NCBI GenBank assembly: GCA_016718525.1
Contig: JADKDD010000002.1
Coordinates: forward strand, 558,001-622,000
DNA from: Rhodocyclaceae bacterium
Lineage (GTDB): Bacteria; Pseudomonadota; Gammaproteobacteria; Burkholderiales; Rhodocyclaceae
DNA: 64,000 bases
Reading direction: 5' to 3'
In this document: piece by piece, positions 27,067 through 35,151 of the stretch
How the letters are laid out: every line of letters begins with the position of its first letter
Numbering within the stretch: position 1 is the stretch's first letter
Notes under the pieces: generated by a model
What the model saw: the letters and a program-made list of their open reading frames with translations, nothing else
Database searches by the model: none
What the model was told of the DNA's origin: nothing
Made by a program: the position numbers and the translations under genes

Positions 27067-27540
27067 TCAGTTTCTGGTAATGAGGCTGCTGGTGGAGTAA
27101 CGTCGTGGATTAGACGGGTCTTTGCGATCTGTCCATTTGATGCAAATCGTCACCGGTTGCGGATTGGCGACTGCAACTGTTCCGGTAGTTGCTCCGGAAC
27201 ACGCATTAGGCCCCGGAGGCGTTTCGTCGGTGTCAACGCAATCGCACGAGGACAAGTACACGTTTGAGCTAGCAGACGCGCCGGGGATAACGGTTTCCAG
27301 ACGCGTCAGCCAGGTCCCAATGTTAACGTTTGCGCTGACCCACATCTCGCCAATCAGCTCTCCCGCCAGATAGCTCGCATCGTTGCGAACCTTCGATTGT
27401 CCGATCTGATTGACTGCCTGTGCCGAAAGTGCCATCAAGCCAATCAGCCCGACAGCAAACAACAGCAGGCTGATCATCGCTTCAATGATGAATGAACCGG
27501 ATTGTTTGTTCACGCGATTAAACGCATTTGGTGAGTTCAT
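27067..27540 (-). CDS. pilV: PilV-type minor pilin
   Basis: The ATG at 27540 lies ten bases after the fimT stop and gives 157 residues. The prepilin signal SGSFIIEAMISLLLFAVGLI has the Gly/Ser processing site, Glu5 and hydrophobic helix of PilV proteins. The C-terminal head has paired cysteines (SSCDCVDTDE and VTICIKWTDR) and ends ISSL-like SSLITRN. PilV is a minor pilin in the tip complex. It is in the standard fimT-pilV-pilW-pilX-pilY1 order. Confidence 0.87.
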   Translation of the reverse strand: MNSPNAFNRVNKQSGSFIIEAMISLLLFAVGLIGLMALSAQAVNQIGQSKVRNDASYLAGELIGEMWVSANVNIGTWLTRLETVIPGASASSNVYLSSCDCVDTDETPPGPNACSGATTGTVAVANPQPVTICIKWTDRKDPSNPRRYSTSSLITRN

Positions 27541-27550
27541 AGGGTTGATC

Positions 27551-28255
27551 TCATTTGCACTCCAATGCGTTTCCGGCCGCCACACCCGGGTCGCAGAGTT
27601 TGATGCCACCGTTCTGATTGACCTGAATCTTCCAGTTCCTGCCGGTCGCCGGCGCAGTCGGACTGACCAGCACCTCGTAAGTGACACCCGAACCCGACGC
27701 TGCGGGCACAGCGCCTTCGAGGCTTGCCAGCAATTGGCCCAAGGGACCGAAAGTCACCACAAACCCAGCCGGGCTGCCGATGGTTGGTGTACCGGCCACA
27801 GTGACCTGGGTAATTGTTTCACCGGAGCTGCGATAGGCAATGAATGGATCAGCCGTGCAGCTTGCCGCATTGCCTGTGTACGCCGGTGTTGCCGGACATG
27901 GCTCTTCCTGGTCGGGCGGGGTGTAGGGGTTCTTGTCGCAGACACCGGTCGGCACACCCCGGGTGTTCACCGGATTGGTGACCGCCGTGTATTGCGTTAC
28001 GGCCCAATAACCCTCTGTCGCAGATTTGACGCACGATCCGGCGATTCCGGAAACCAGCTGGAAGCGCATCGGCGCATTGCGGTTGATGGCTTCAGACCGC
28101 GCACGCATTAGTCCCGACTGGATTGATTCGGCGACGGCCTGCACACGACTGTTGGTCAGCGACTGAGTAAACGACGGAACCGCGATGCTGAGCAGCACGG
28201 AAGCAATCGCCATGACGACAATCATCTCCACCAAACTGTACCCCTTTGCTTGCAT
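27551..28255 (-). CDS. fimT: GspH/FimT family pseudopilin
   Basis: The ATG at 28255 shares one base with the stop of the preceding pilin gene (TGATG), giving 234 residues. The prepilin motif is KGYSLVEMIVVMAIASVLLS (Glu5 present), followed by a GspH-like head (SRVQAVAESIQSGLMRARSE, then AINRNAPMRFQLVS). FimT-type minor pilins take part in pilus biogenesis, and some bind DNA during natural uptake. Five Cys in the variable middle region could form disulfides. Confidence 0.87.
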   Translation of the reverse strand: MQAKGYSLVEMIVVMAIASVLLSIAVPSFTQSLTNSRVQAVAESIQSGLMRARSEAINRNAPMRFQLVSGIAGSCVKSATEGYWAVTQYTAVTNPVNTRGVPTGVCDKNPYTPPDQEEPCPATPAYTGNAASCTADPFIAYRSSGETITQVTVAGTPTIGSPAGFVVTFGPLGQLLASLEGAVPAASGSGVTYEVLVSPTAPATGRNWKIQVNQNGGIKLCDPGVAAGNALECK

Positions 28256-28656
28256 CAACAAGTCCCGCTACTGCTCTTCAGCCAGCACTGCACAGCCGTA
28301 GCGCCGGCTTTGCTGGTGGTCTTGGTGCCCGCTTCATTAACGGTGTAAACATAGTTCAGTGCAGTTGAGGTTGCCGTACAGGTGAACGTTTGCCCACCAT
28401 TAGCAGTTGTGCAGGCACCCGTGAAATAAGTTCCAGCCGCGCGTGGTGTCATTCCATTTGAATAGGTTCGATTGTCCTGATAGTACTGCTCCTGACGTAC
28501 CTGCAAATCAGAAAGCATTGACATGGCTTCGGTCAGTTTTCCCTTCAGCAAATACTCGTTGTACTGCGGCAACCCGATCGCCATCAGGACGCCCAAAATG
28601 CCGATGACCACCATCAGCTCGACCAAAGTAAAACCACCGTTAGACGCTTTTTTCAT
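28255..28656 (-). CDS. pilE: Type IV pilin (PilE/PilA-like)
   Basis: The ATG at 28656 is preceded by AAGGATG; the product is 133 residues. GFTLVELMVVIGILGVLMAI is a canonical class IVa pilin N-terminus with Glu5. The short head has ELMSDLQ-like LSDLQVRQEQYYQDNRTYSN, the alpha-beta loop typical of PilE minor pilins in betaproteobacteria, and a C-terminal Cys pair (VQCWLKSSSGTC). It is first in the operon, where other genomes often place it last. The gap upstream (28657-28831) likely holds the operon promoter; a 9-base direct repeat (CGCATTGCC at 28699 and 28715) lies there. Confidence 0.88.
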   Translation of the reverse strand: MKKASNGGFTLVELMVVIGILGVLMAIGLPQYNEYLLKGKLTEAMSMLSDLQVRQEQYYQDNRTYSNGMTPRAAGTYFTGACTTANGGQTFTCTATSTALNYVYTVNEAGTKTTSKAGATAVQCWLKSSSGTC

Positions 28657-28831
28657 GAAATCACATCCTTTTGTTAAGCAACTGAAATTGCTTTTGCGCG
28701 CATTGCCCAATGTACGCATTGCCAGTGAACAAATCTACCACCGTTGAATGAATTCTTATGTAGTTATTCAACTACAACGGCACCAGCCAGGGCCCCCATT
28801 GCCGACGAACGCAGGCTTCAGCCCGCGCCGG

Positions 28832-29464
28832 CTAATTGATCAGTTGGTGCGCAAGGGCATATTCGGTGAGGCCGGCATTGTTTTCAATTGCCATCTTTTG
28901 CATGATGCGGGTACGGTAGGTGCTTATGGTATTGGCACTGCGATTGAGTTGGGCGGCGATGTCGGAAATTGATTTTCCGGACGCCAGCAGGCACATCACC
29001 TGGTACTCGCGGTCGGACAACCGCTCGTGCGGCAGGCTTTCACGATGTCCGCTGACGTCGAGCGCCAGCCATTCGGCCAGCCGGGGACTGATGTAACGCT
29101 TGCCATCGACCAATGCGCGCACGGCCTTGGTCAGTTCCTCGGGCGCACTTTCCTTGTTGAGGAATCCGCGCGCACCGGCTTTGAGTGCACGCACTGCCAT
29201 GTGCTCTTCCGGCTGAATGCTGAGGATCAATACGGGTAACTCGGGGCGGATGCGCTGTAATTCGGCAAGTACCCAAAACCCGTTTTGATCCGGCAAATTA
29301 AGATCGAGTACGACCAAATCAAGCGCCTGATGCCGGGCCTGTTCGACCGCCGCTGCAGCGGTATCGGCTTCGGCCACCACATCAATCTCGCCGTTGACGC
29401 TCAGCACCAGCCGCAACCCTTGGCGGACAATCGGATGGTCATCGACCAGCATTACCTTGATCAT
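28832..29464 (-). CDS. NarL/FixJ family response regulator
   Basis: A 210-residue regulator. The receiver domain (about 1-120) has the acidic pocket VDDHP, the phospho-acceptor Asp in LVVLDLNLPDQNG and the Lys in LNKESAPEELT. The LuxR-type helix-turn-helix (about 145-205) has LSDREYQVMCLLASGKSISD and IAAQLNRSANTISTYRTRI. It acts as a DNA-binding transcription factor controlled by the adjacent kinase, with which it overlaps by four bases (ATGA). Target genes are unknown. It ends 176 bases from the pilin operon start, on the same strand and upstream of it, so pilin genes are plausible targets. Confidence 0.92.
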   Translation of the reverse strand: MIKVMLVDDHPIVRQGLRLVLSVNGEIDVVAEADTAAAAVEQARHQALDLVVLDLNLPDQNGFWVLAELQRIRPELPVLILSIQPEEHMAVRALKAGARGFLNKESAPEELTKAVRALVDGKRYISPRLAEWLALDVSGHRESLPHERLSDREYQVMCLLASGKSISDIAAQLNRSANTISTYRTRIMQKMAIENNAGLTEYALAHQLIN

Positions 29465-30876
29465 CGTTGCTCTCCCCCGCCCTGCGTCGAACTATGTTTA
29501 CCGGGCACGGTCACGCAAATTCTGGTGCCGGCAATTTGTGGCACGGTTTCGATCCGGAGTTTGCCGCCCAAGGCATGCACCCGTTCGCGAATGCCGAGCA
29601 AGCCTAGAGATTTTTGTTCCAGGCCGCGCGGTTTCATGCCCACACCATCATCGAAAACCTCCAATCGCAAGGCAACTCCGGCACTAAAGTTGATCTCGAC
29701 GCGACTTGCACCGGCATGCCGGGCGATGTTGGTCAATAGTTCCTGGCAGATACGAAACAATTGTGTAGCAACTTCTGTTTCGATGACCGGTGCAGGTTCG
29801 GGTACCTGCACTTTGCAGCGCGTCGCCATGCGCCGCTGAAAATCTTCACCCAGCCATTCAATCGCTGCCGTTAATCCCAGCGAATCGAGTACGCTGGGGC
29901 GCAGCTCCCAGGAGATTTCGCGAACTACCTTTACCGTCTCGTCAATCATTTTGGCGACATGCGCCCCGTCCTCGGTGGTCGGCGGCAATGCGCGCGCAAC
30001 GTCAAGTTTGATCGCTGTCAGGCGCTGCCCAAGCTCATCGTGTATCTCATGCGCGATTCGCGTGCGCTCGCTTTCGCGTACGGCTTGCAGGCTGGCGTTG
30101 AGTGCGCGCAGCTCATCTCTCGATTGGCGCATCTGCGCGTCGCGGTCGGCGATGCTGGCTAGCATGCGGTCGAAGGAAAGGCCAAGCCGCTCGACTTCGG
30201 CCGGCGCCACCTCGATACCGGACGGCGTATCACCAGCACCAACTCGCGTGGCGGCATCCGTATCGCCGCCGTCACCAAACGAAGATTTCAGCTGAGACAT
30301 CCGTGCAAGCTGTTGCAGCGGCTCGGAGACGGTGCGCACCAGGCGGTGAAACACCGGCAGTGCGATCAGAAACAAAACCAGCAACAGGAGCGTAGCGCTG
30401 ATCGCCACAGAAAAAAACTCGCGGTACAAAGGCGTCGTGTCACCACCAATCAGCACGGTTCCAACCGGTCGACCTTGATGGAAAATTTCTTGCGTAGCGA
30501 TCATGTTCTTTGCGCGCAGTGCGGCTTCAGTCGCCTGATCGGGACGGTTACGAAAGACATCCAGGTCTTTTGGCAGTTGGCCATATTCCGCCAACAACTG
30601 CTTACCTTGAATAATCATTGCCCAACGAACGTTGTGCGTTGAGGCAAGTACGGCCAGATTTTGTTTCAGCAACATGCCGTCTTTGCGTTCCGCGGCAAGC
30701 CCGCTTTGTGCCGCAACGTTTACTGCGTAGGTACGCAAATCTTCGTTCAAGGCGGCCCGCTGAAAGCTGGCAAACCAGATCAAAGCAATGGTCAGCGCGA
30801 TTACCAGCAACAAGCCCACGATGCCAGTGAACGATGTCACCAAATGCGCATGTATGGTCTGACGGCGAATTAGCAT
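29461..30876 (-). CDS. Sensor histidine kinase, NarX/HisKA_3 type
   Basis: A 471-residue membrane kinase. Membrane segments lie at about 16-35 and 161-180, with a periplasmic sensor region of about 125 residues between them. A HAMP domain follows. The phospho-acceptor His is in RIAHEIHDELGQRLTAIK (HisKA_3), and a GHKL ATPase follows (FRICQELLTNIARHAGA as N-box, then VFDDGVGM). It phosphorylates the response regulator encoded immediately downstream. The HAMP connector is about 13 residues longer than usual and contains TRVGAGDTPSG, encoded by a copy of the dispersed repeat. The sensed signal is unknown. Confidence 0.92.
   Translation of the reverse strand: MLIRRQTIHAHLVTSFTGIVGLLLVIALTIALIWFASFQRAALNEDLRTYAVNVAAQSGLAAERKDGMLLKQNLAVLASTHNVRWAMIIQGKQLLAEYGQLPKDLDVFRNRPDQATEAALRAKNMIATQEIFHQGRPVGTVLIGGDTTPLYREFFSVAISATLLLLVLFLIALPVFHRLVRTVSEPLQQLARMSQLKSSFGDGGDTDAATRVGAGDTPSGIEVAPAEVERLGLSFDRMLASIADRDAQMRQSRDELRALNASLQAVRESERTRIAHEIHDELGQRLTAIKLDVARALPPTTEDGAHVAKMIDETVKVVREISWELRPSVLDSLGLTAAIEWLGEDFQRRMATRCKVQVPEPAPVIETEVATQLFRICQELLTNIARHAGASRVEINFSAGVALRLEVFDDGVGMKPRGLEQKSLGLLGIRERVHALGGKLRIETVPQIAGTRICVTVPGKHSSTQGGGEQR
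30223..30247 (+). repeat. Dispersed short repeat, copy 6 (inside histidine kinase gene)
   Basis: It differs from copy 4 at one of 25 positions. It lies in the HAMP connector of the kinase, where its complement encodes RVGAGDTP in frame. Confidence 0.65.
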
Positions 30877-30895
30877 GGCGGTTTTCAGCTTGGTG

Positions 30896-31339
30896 CTATT
30901 GAGAAGAAATGTTGGGCAACATCAAAATCGCGTCCCGGTTAGTCCACGAGAAAACCTTTGCTGCCGCCGCTTTGTAAGGCAACCACTGAAAGGACAAATG
31001 CTCGTCGGGAGCAAGTTGCAAGGCGCGAGGTTCCGGCAAACACAAACTAAATACATGTTCGGTATTGTGCGTCACACCGTCGGCGTAGCGGTGACGCCAC
31101 TCGTGAAAAATTTCAAACCGGTTGGACAGATGCCAGTTAATGAGATTTTCCGGGTTGGCAACGATGCCGGTTTCTTCCAGCACTTCGCGCATCGCTGTAG
31201 TCATCAGCGATTCTTCGGCTTCCTGACTTCCCGTGACCGACTGCCAGTAACCTGGATGAAGCGCACGCTCCAGCACAACAACATCGAGTTGTGGGGTGTG
31301 GATAACCACCAGAACCGACACCGGCCGTTTGGCACCCAT
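30896..31339 (-). CDS. nudB: Dihydroneopterin triphosphate diphosphatase (NudB-type Nudix hydrolase)
   Basis: A 147-residue Nudix protein. The Nudix box reads GSQEAEESLMTTAMREVLEE followed by TGI, matching GX5EX7REUXEEXGU. FQWLPYKAAAAKVFSWTNR is the C-terminal region typical of NudB. The gene follows aspS in many betaproteobacteria, where it removes pyrophosphate from dihydroneopterin triphosphate in folate synthesis. Here the barstar/RNase pair separates it from aspS. Its ATG shares a base with the barstar stop (TGATG), so it is translated with it. Confidence 0.88.
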   Translation of the reverse strand: MGAKRPVSVLVVIHTPQLDVVVLERALHPGYWQSVTGSQEAEESLMTTAMREVLEETGIVANPENLINWHLSNRFEIFHEWRHRYADGVTHNTEHVFSLCLPEPRALQLAPDEHLSFQWLPYKAAAAKVFSWTNRDAILMLPNISSQ

Positions 31340-31809
31340 CAGTTTAAAACCGATGGAGACGGCAAAGGGTTCAAGCCGCTTAACTTATTGGCGGGAATAT
31401 CCACCAGGCACCAAAACGGAACACCCTCGCCTCGCCGTTCGGTGGCAACATCTGCAAAAATTTTGAGCAAACAAGCGAAATCCGATTCGGCGCGCGAATG
31501 GATGAACTCCGCATTTTTGAGCATCACCACAAAACCAAGCGCCGGCCGCCAACCCATATCGAGCAGACAGTCGGCCAAAGCATCCCAGTTATGCCCGAAC
31601 CATTCGGGGAAAGCCAACGCACGACCTATCTGGTCGAGCATTTCATCTTTGTTTCGTGCTCTTGCCAAATCAACATGAAAGGTACAGCATCCGGCATGTC
31701 CGGCAGCAGTTTCCAGATCATCGTGATGTCGCTGCGGCATCAAGTAAACACCGGCGCGACTTGCATCGCCAATGAGTGATTCGTAGAACTCGCGATAGTG
31801 ATTGTTCAT
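31339..31809 (-). CDS. Barstar family ribonuclease inhibitor
   Basis: A 156-residue protein with a barstar domain from about residue 45: FHVDLARARNKDEMLDQIGR, then ALAFPEWFGHNWDALADCLLDM, where the WFGxNWDALxDxL motif is the RNase-binding helix. Barstar proteins bind guanyl RNases in the cytoplasm and block the active site. The gene directly follows a secreted barnase-like RNase gene; its ATG overlaps the restored RNase stop (ATGA). This is the classic toxin-inhibitor layout. There is no signal peptide, as expected for an intracellular inhibitor. Confidence 0.92.
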   Translation of the reverse strand: MNNHYREFYESLIGDASRAGVYLMPQRHHDDLETAAGHAGCCTFHVDLARARNKDEMLDQIGRALAFPEWFGHNWDALADCLLDMGWRPALGFVVMLKNAEFIHSRAESDFACLLKIFADVATERRGEGVPFWCLVDIPANKLSGLNPLPSPSVLN

Positions 31810-32176
31810 GGATCGCGCCTTATGCGGGAAAAACTGCGGTAATGATCCTCAGTGTAATAGAACACCACGGGGGCTGCCCGCCGGCAACAATCCGCCGTGC
31901 GCCGCGGGTACTGACGTTTGGGGTCGGCACGGTGTATTCGCGATAGTGGCCGTTCTCCTGCGCCGGCAAACGGCGTTCGCGGTTTTGAAAAATGACGCCG
32001 TCGCGGCGAAAAGGAAATGGTCCGCCACGATCAATTTGTTGCAGCGTGACCACTGCTTCCGGCGGCAGCTGGTCGACATCAATTTCCCGAGTGCTTGGGC
32101 TTTCACGCCCATCAGCGAAAACCGTGGCCGACGCAATAAGCGCGGCGCACAGCAGTGTTAGCGCGCGCCTGGCCAT
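31806..32176 (-). CDS. Secreted guanyl-specific ribonuclease (barnase/RNase N1 type), frameshifted
   Basis: The start encodes a signal peptide (LTLLCAALIASATVFA). The RNase domain follows: LPPEAVVTLQQIDRGGPFPF, then HYREYTVPTP and RGARRIVAGG, which hold the counterparts of barnase Glu73 and Arg87. After codon QPP, at the G-run 31869-31873 (C-run on the coding strand), the frame goes wrong and stops at 31820. With one more C, translation continues VVFYYTEDHYRSFSRI, restoring the catalytic His, and ends at 31806 on the barstar ATG. As written the protein lacks its catalytic His and should be inactive. Possible sequencing error. Confidence 0.75.
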
Positions 32177-32192
32177 CTATCGTATTGACCTG

Positions 32193-33986
32193 TTAAGGTT
32201 TGCCGCCAGCGACATCCGCCTTTTGACGCAGACGAATATGCAAGTCCCGCAGCTGCCTTTCGTCCACATCGGACGGTGCGTCTGTGAGCAGACATTGCGC
32301 TCGTTGTGTCTTGGGGAAGGCGATGACATCACGAATCGACTCGGCGCCCGTCATCATGGTCACGATCCGGTCAAGGCCGAAGGCCAAACCGCCGTGGGGC
32401 GGCGCGCCGTACTTGAGCGCGTCGAGCAAGAAACCAAACTTCGCCTGCTGCTCTTCAGCACCAATACCCAACGCCTCGAAGACTTTGGCCTGCACCTCGG
32501 CTTTGTGAATCCGTACTGAACCACCACCCATTTCCCAGCCGTTGAGTGCCAGGTCGTAAGCTTTGGCAATGCAGGCGCCGGGATCGGTTGCCATCAGTGC
32601 TTCGTGGCCGTCCTTCGGACTGGTGAATGGGTGATGACAGGAATTCCAGCGATCGTTTTCTGCATCAAACTCGAACATCGGAAAATCGACCACCCACAAC
32701 GGTTGCCAGGCGGAACCGTCGAGCAGTTTTTTCTCGTGCCCGATTTTGACCCGCAGCGCACCCATCGCATCATTGACGATTTTTGTTGTATCCGCGCCAA
32801 AGAAAATCAGATCCCCCGATTGCGCACCGGTCCGTTCAATGACCGACGCCAAAGCTTGTGCGTGAAGGTTTTTAACAATCGGTGATTGCAGACCTTCTTC
32901 GTTCAGCTTGGTGACATCATTGACCTTGATGTAAGCCAAGCCTTTGGCACCGTAGATTTTGACGAACTCGGCATAACCGTCGAGTTCACCACGCGTCATC
33001 TGCGCCCCACCCGGGACGCGCATCGCCGCAACACGGCCGCCGGTGGTTGCGGGACCACTGAAGACTTTGAAAGCGACATCGGTCATTACATCGGTGACTT
33101 CAGTCAGTTCGAGGGTAACTCTCAGATCAGGCTTATCGGAGCCAAAGCGCTGCATTGCTTCGGCATAGCTCATGCGCGGAAACGGGTTCGGCAGTTCCAC
33201 CTCAAGGCAGGTCTTGAACACGCTACGAATCATGGCTTCCATCAAGTCGGTGATTTGTGTTTCGTCGAGGAAAGACGTCTCAATATCAACCTGAGTGAAT
33301 TCAGGCTGACGATCGGCACGCAAATCTTCATCGCGAAAACACTTGGTAATTTGATAGTAACGGTCATATCCGGCAATCATCAGCAATTGCTTAAACAGTT
33401 GCGGTGACTGTGGCAAGGCAAAAAACTGCCCTGGATGAACCCGCGACGGCACCAGATAGTCCCGCGCACCTTCCGGCGTCGATTTGGTCAGCATCGGAGT
33501 TTCGATATCGATAAATCCGGCGTCATCAAGAAAACGACGGAAGGCCATGGCGACCTTGTAACGCAGCATCAAATTCTTCTGCATCTGCGGGCGGCGCAAA
33601 TCAATCACCCGATGCGTCAGGCGAACGTTTTCGGAAAGATTTTCTTCATCCAGCTGAAACGGCGGCGTTACTGCACTGTTGAGGACTTCGAGTTCATGAC
33701 ACAGAATCTCGATTTCGCCGGTGGCAAGATTCGTGTTGGTTGTTCCTGCCGGGCGCAAGCGCACTTTTCCCGTCACCTTGAGCACAAACTCATTGCGGAC
33801 GCTCTCGGCGACGCTGAACATTTCTGCCCGGTCCGGATCGCAAACAATTTGCGCCATTCCTTCGCGATCACGGAGGTCAATAAAAATCACACCGCCATGG
33901 TCACGCCGGCGATGATTCCACCCACATAAAGTAACGATTTGACCAACGTGGCTGGCGTTAACCTGGCCGCAATAATGAGTACGCAT
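32193..33986 (-). CDS. aspS: Aspartyl-tRNA synthetase
   Basis: With the ATG at 33986 (MRTHYCGQVNASHVG) the product is 597 residues, the bacterial length. The N-terminal OB fold for anticodon binding has VTLCGWNHRRRDHGGVIFID. Class II motif 2 (CFRDEDLRADRQPEFTQVD) and motif 3 (GGLAFGLDRIV) are present. The bacterial GAD insertion lies between them (about 290-420). It charges tRNA-Asp; many betaproteobacterial forms also charge tRNA-Asn. An in-frame ATG at 33998 is an alternative. It lies downstream of DUF502 on the same strand. Confidence 0.96.
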   Translation of the reverse strand: MRTHYCGQVNASHVGQIVTLCGWNHRRRDHGGVIFIDLRDREGMAQIVCDPDRAEMFSVAESVRNEFVLKVTGKVRLRPAGTTNTNLATGEIEILCHELEVLNSAVTPPFQLDEENLSENVRLTHRVIDLRRPQMQKNLMLRYKVAMAFRRFLDDAGFIDIETPMLTKSTPEGARDYLVPSRVHPGQFFALPQSPQLFKQLLMIAGYDRYYQITKCFRDEDLRADRQPEFTQVDIETSFLDETQITDLMEAMIRSVFKTCLEVELPNPFPRMSYAEAMQRFGSDKPDLRVTLELTEVTDVMTDVAFKVFSGPATTGGRVAAMRVPGGAQMTRGELDGYAEFVKIYGAKGLAYIKVNDVTKLNEEGLQSPIVKNLHAQALASVIERTGAQSGDLIFFGADTTKIVNDAMGALRVKIGHEKKLLDGSAWQPLWVVDFPMFEFDAENDRWNSCHHPFTSPKDGHEALMATDPGACIAKAYDLALNGWEMGGGSVRIHKAEVQAKVFEALGIGAEEQQAKFGFLLDALKYGAPPHGGLAFGLDRIVTMMTGAESIRDVIAFPKTQRAQCLLTDAPSDVDERQLRDLHIRLRQKADVAGGKP

Positions 33987-34025
33987 AGAGAGTTCCATAC
34001 TTTCGACGCCGCAAGCGGCAAAATA

Positions 34026-34676
34026 CTATTGCAAAGGAAGTTGAACGGAGGGTTTGTCCGAAGGAGGCATTGTTATTGGCTTCGGTAGATGGGTCGGCAC
34101 CACAACTCCCATCGAGACGATGTATTTCAGTGCATCGTCGACGCTGATATCAAGCTCGATGGTCTCGCTTTTCTTGACGAAGAAAAAGAAACCATTCACC
34201 GGGCTGGGCGCCGTTGGAATAAATACGCTGATATGTTCATCGTCCAGTTGCTCGGCCACTCTATGCGCCGGGGCGCCGGATTGAAATGCTACCGACCATG
34301 CGTCTTGATGCGGATAACGCACCAACAGGACTTTACGAAATGCCTCGCCACTGCCGGAAAACATCGTGTCGCTAACCTGCTTGACGCTGTAATAAATTGA
34401 CTTCACTACCGGAATACGCAACAACACCGTTTCCCAAAAATGAACCAGACGCTGACCGACAATGTTGGCGGTCACCAACCCGGTCAAGAACACGATCAGC
34501 ATCGTCAGCAATGCGCCGAGGCCGGGCAAGTAAAACCCCAGCAAGGTTTCAGGATGAATTGCGTGCGGTAAAAGCAACAAAGACTGATCCATCGTGCGCA
34601 CAATGGCTGCAACCACCCATGCAGTAATGACCAGCGGCACCCAAATCAGCAGTCCGGTAATGAAATACTTTTTCAC
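34026..34676 (-). CDS. DUF502 family membrane protein
   Basis: A 216-residue protein starting at GTG (34676). Two membrane segments are clear: FITGLLIWVPLVITAWVVAA (about 4-23) and GLGALLTMLIVFLTGLVTAN (about 53-72). A cytoplasmic domain follows, with IPVVKSIYYSVKQVSDTMF and HISVFIPTAPSPVNGFFFFV. DUF502 proteins are conserved next to aspS and fmdB in betaproteobacteria, with no assigned reaction. The third hydrophobic stretch SPVNGFFFFVKK is typical. The C-terminal tail is Pro-rich. Confidence 0.9.
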   Translation of the reverse strand: MKKYFITGLLIWVPLVITAWVVAAIVRTMDQSLLLLPHAIHPETLLGFYLPGLGALLTMLIVFLTGLVTANIVGQRLVHFWETVLLRIPVVKSIYYSVKQVSDTMFSGSGEAFRKVLLVRYPHQDAWSVAFQSGAPAHRVAEQLDDEHISVFIPTAPSPVNGFFFFVKKSETIELDISVDDALKYIVSMGVVVPTHLPKPITMPPSDKPSVQLPLQ

Positions 34677-34706
34677 GGCGTCCAGGGCGAAAAAATTAGC
34701 CGCCCG

Positions 34707-35075
34707 CTATTTGGCGGGTGGTGACGCGGCGGCCGACGATGTCGCTGCCGGTGTACCGGTGCTTGAAGTCGTGCCAGTTGGTGCTGACGGGACGCTGCTG
34801 TTGCCACTTGAAGCGTCTGATGCTGGCTTTGACGAAGAATCAGATTTGGTTTCACCACTGGTGTCGGTTTTTACCGCCGCCTTGGCGGTTCCGCCACCCT
34901 TAAAGTCCGTGGCATACCAACCCGTACCCTTCAACTGAAACCCGGGCGCGGTCAACTGCTTCGCAAAATTTTCAGTTTTACATTCGGGGCAGACTGTCAG
35001 TCTTGGCTCGCTGACCTTCTGCATGACGTCTTTCTCAAAGCCGCAGCTGGTGCAGCGATAAGCGTAGATCGGCAT
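34707..35075 (-). CDS. FmdB family zinc ribbon protein
   Basis: The ATG at 35075 has GGAG nine bases upstream; the product is 122 residues. A zinc ribbon is formed by YRCTSCGFEKD and LTVCPECKTENFAKQL (CxxC...CxxC, residues 1-50). The remainder is a Ser/Thr/Ala/Gly-rich low-complexity tail (about 70-122) that varies between relatives. Within it SAPTGTT is encoded by a copy of the dispersed repeat. FmdB-type proteins are putative regulators or small zinc proteins of unknown target. Conserved upstream of DUF502-aspS. Confidence 0.88.
   Translation of the reverse strand: MPIYAYRCTSCGFEKDVMQKVSEPRLTVCPECKTENFAKQLTAPGFQLKGTGWYATDFKGGGTAKAAVKTDTSGETKSDSSSKPASDASSGNSSVPSAPTGTTSSTGTPAATSSAAASPPAK
34773..34797 (-). 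repeat. Dispersed short repeat, copy 7 (inside fmdB-type gene)
   Basis: The 16-base core is identical to copy 2, and the outer part keeps CNGCGT (20/25 to the long form). It lies in the low-complexity 3' part of the gene, where an insertion would be tolerated. Confidence 0.6.
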
Positions 35076-35151
35076 GTAAATCTCCAAACTTGGTTAAGCG
35101 CACCATTATAGCCGAGCGCCGCACCCGCCTTATCAACGACTTAGCAACACC

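Noticed and set aside
28657..28760. Sigma-54 promoter upstream of the pilin gene
   Set aside because: GG and GC elements exist but not with the required ten-base separation.
28836..28848. Further repeat copies (also near 32455 and 54184)
   Set aside because: Only 9-11 bases match the core, with no support from flanking positions, so chance is likely.
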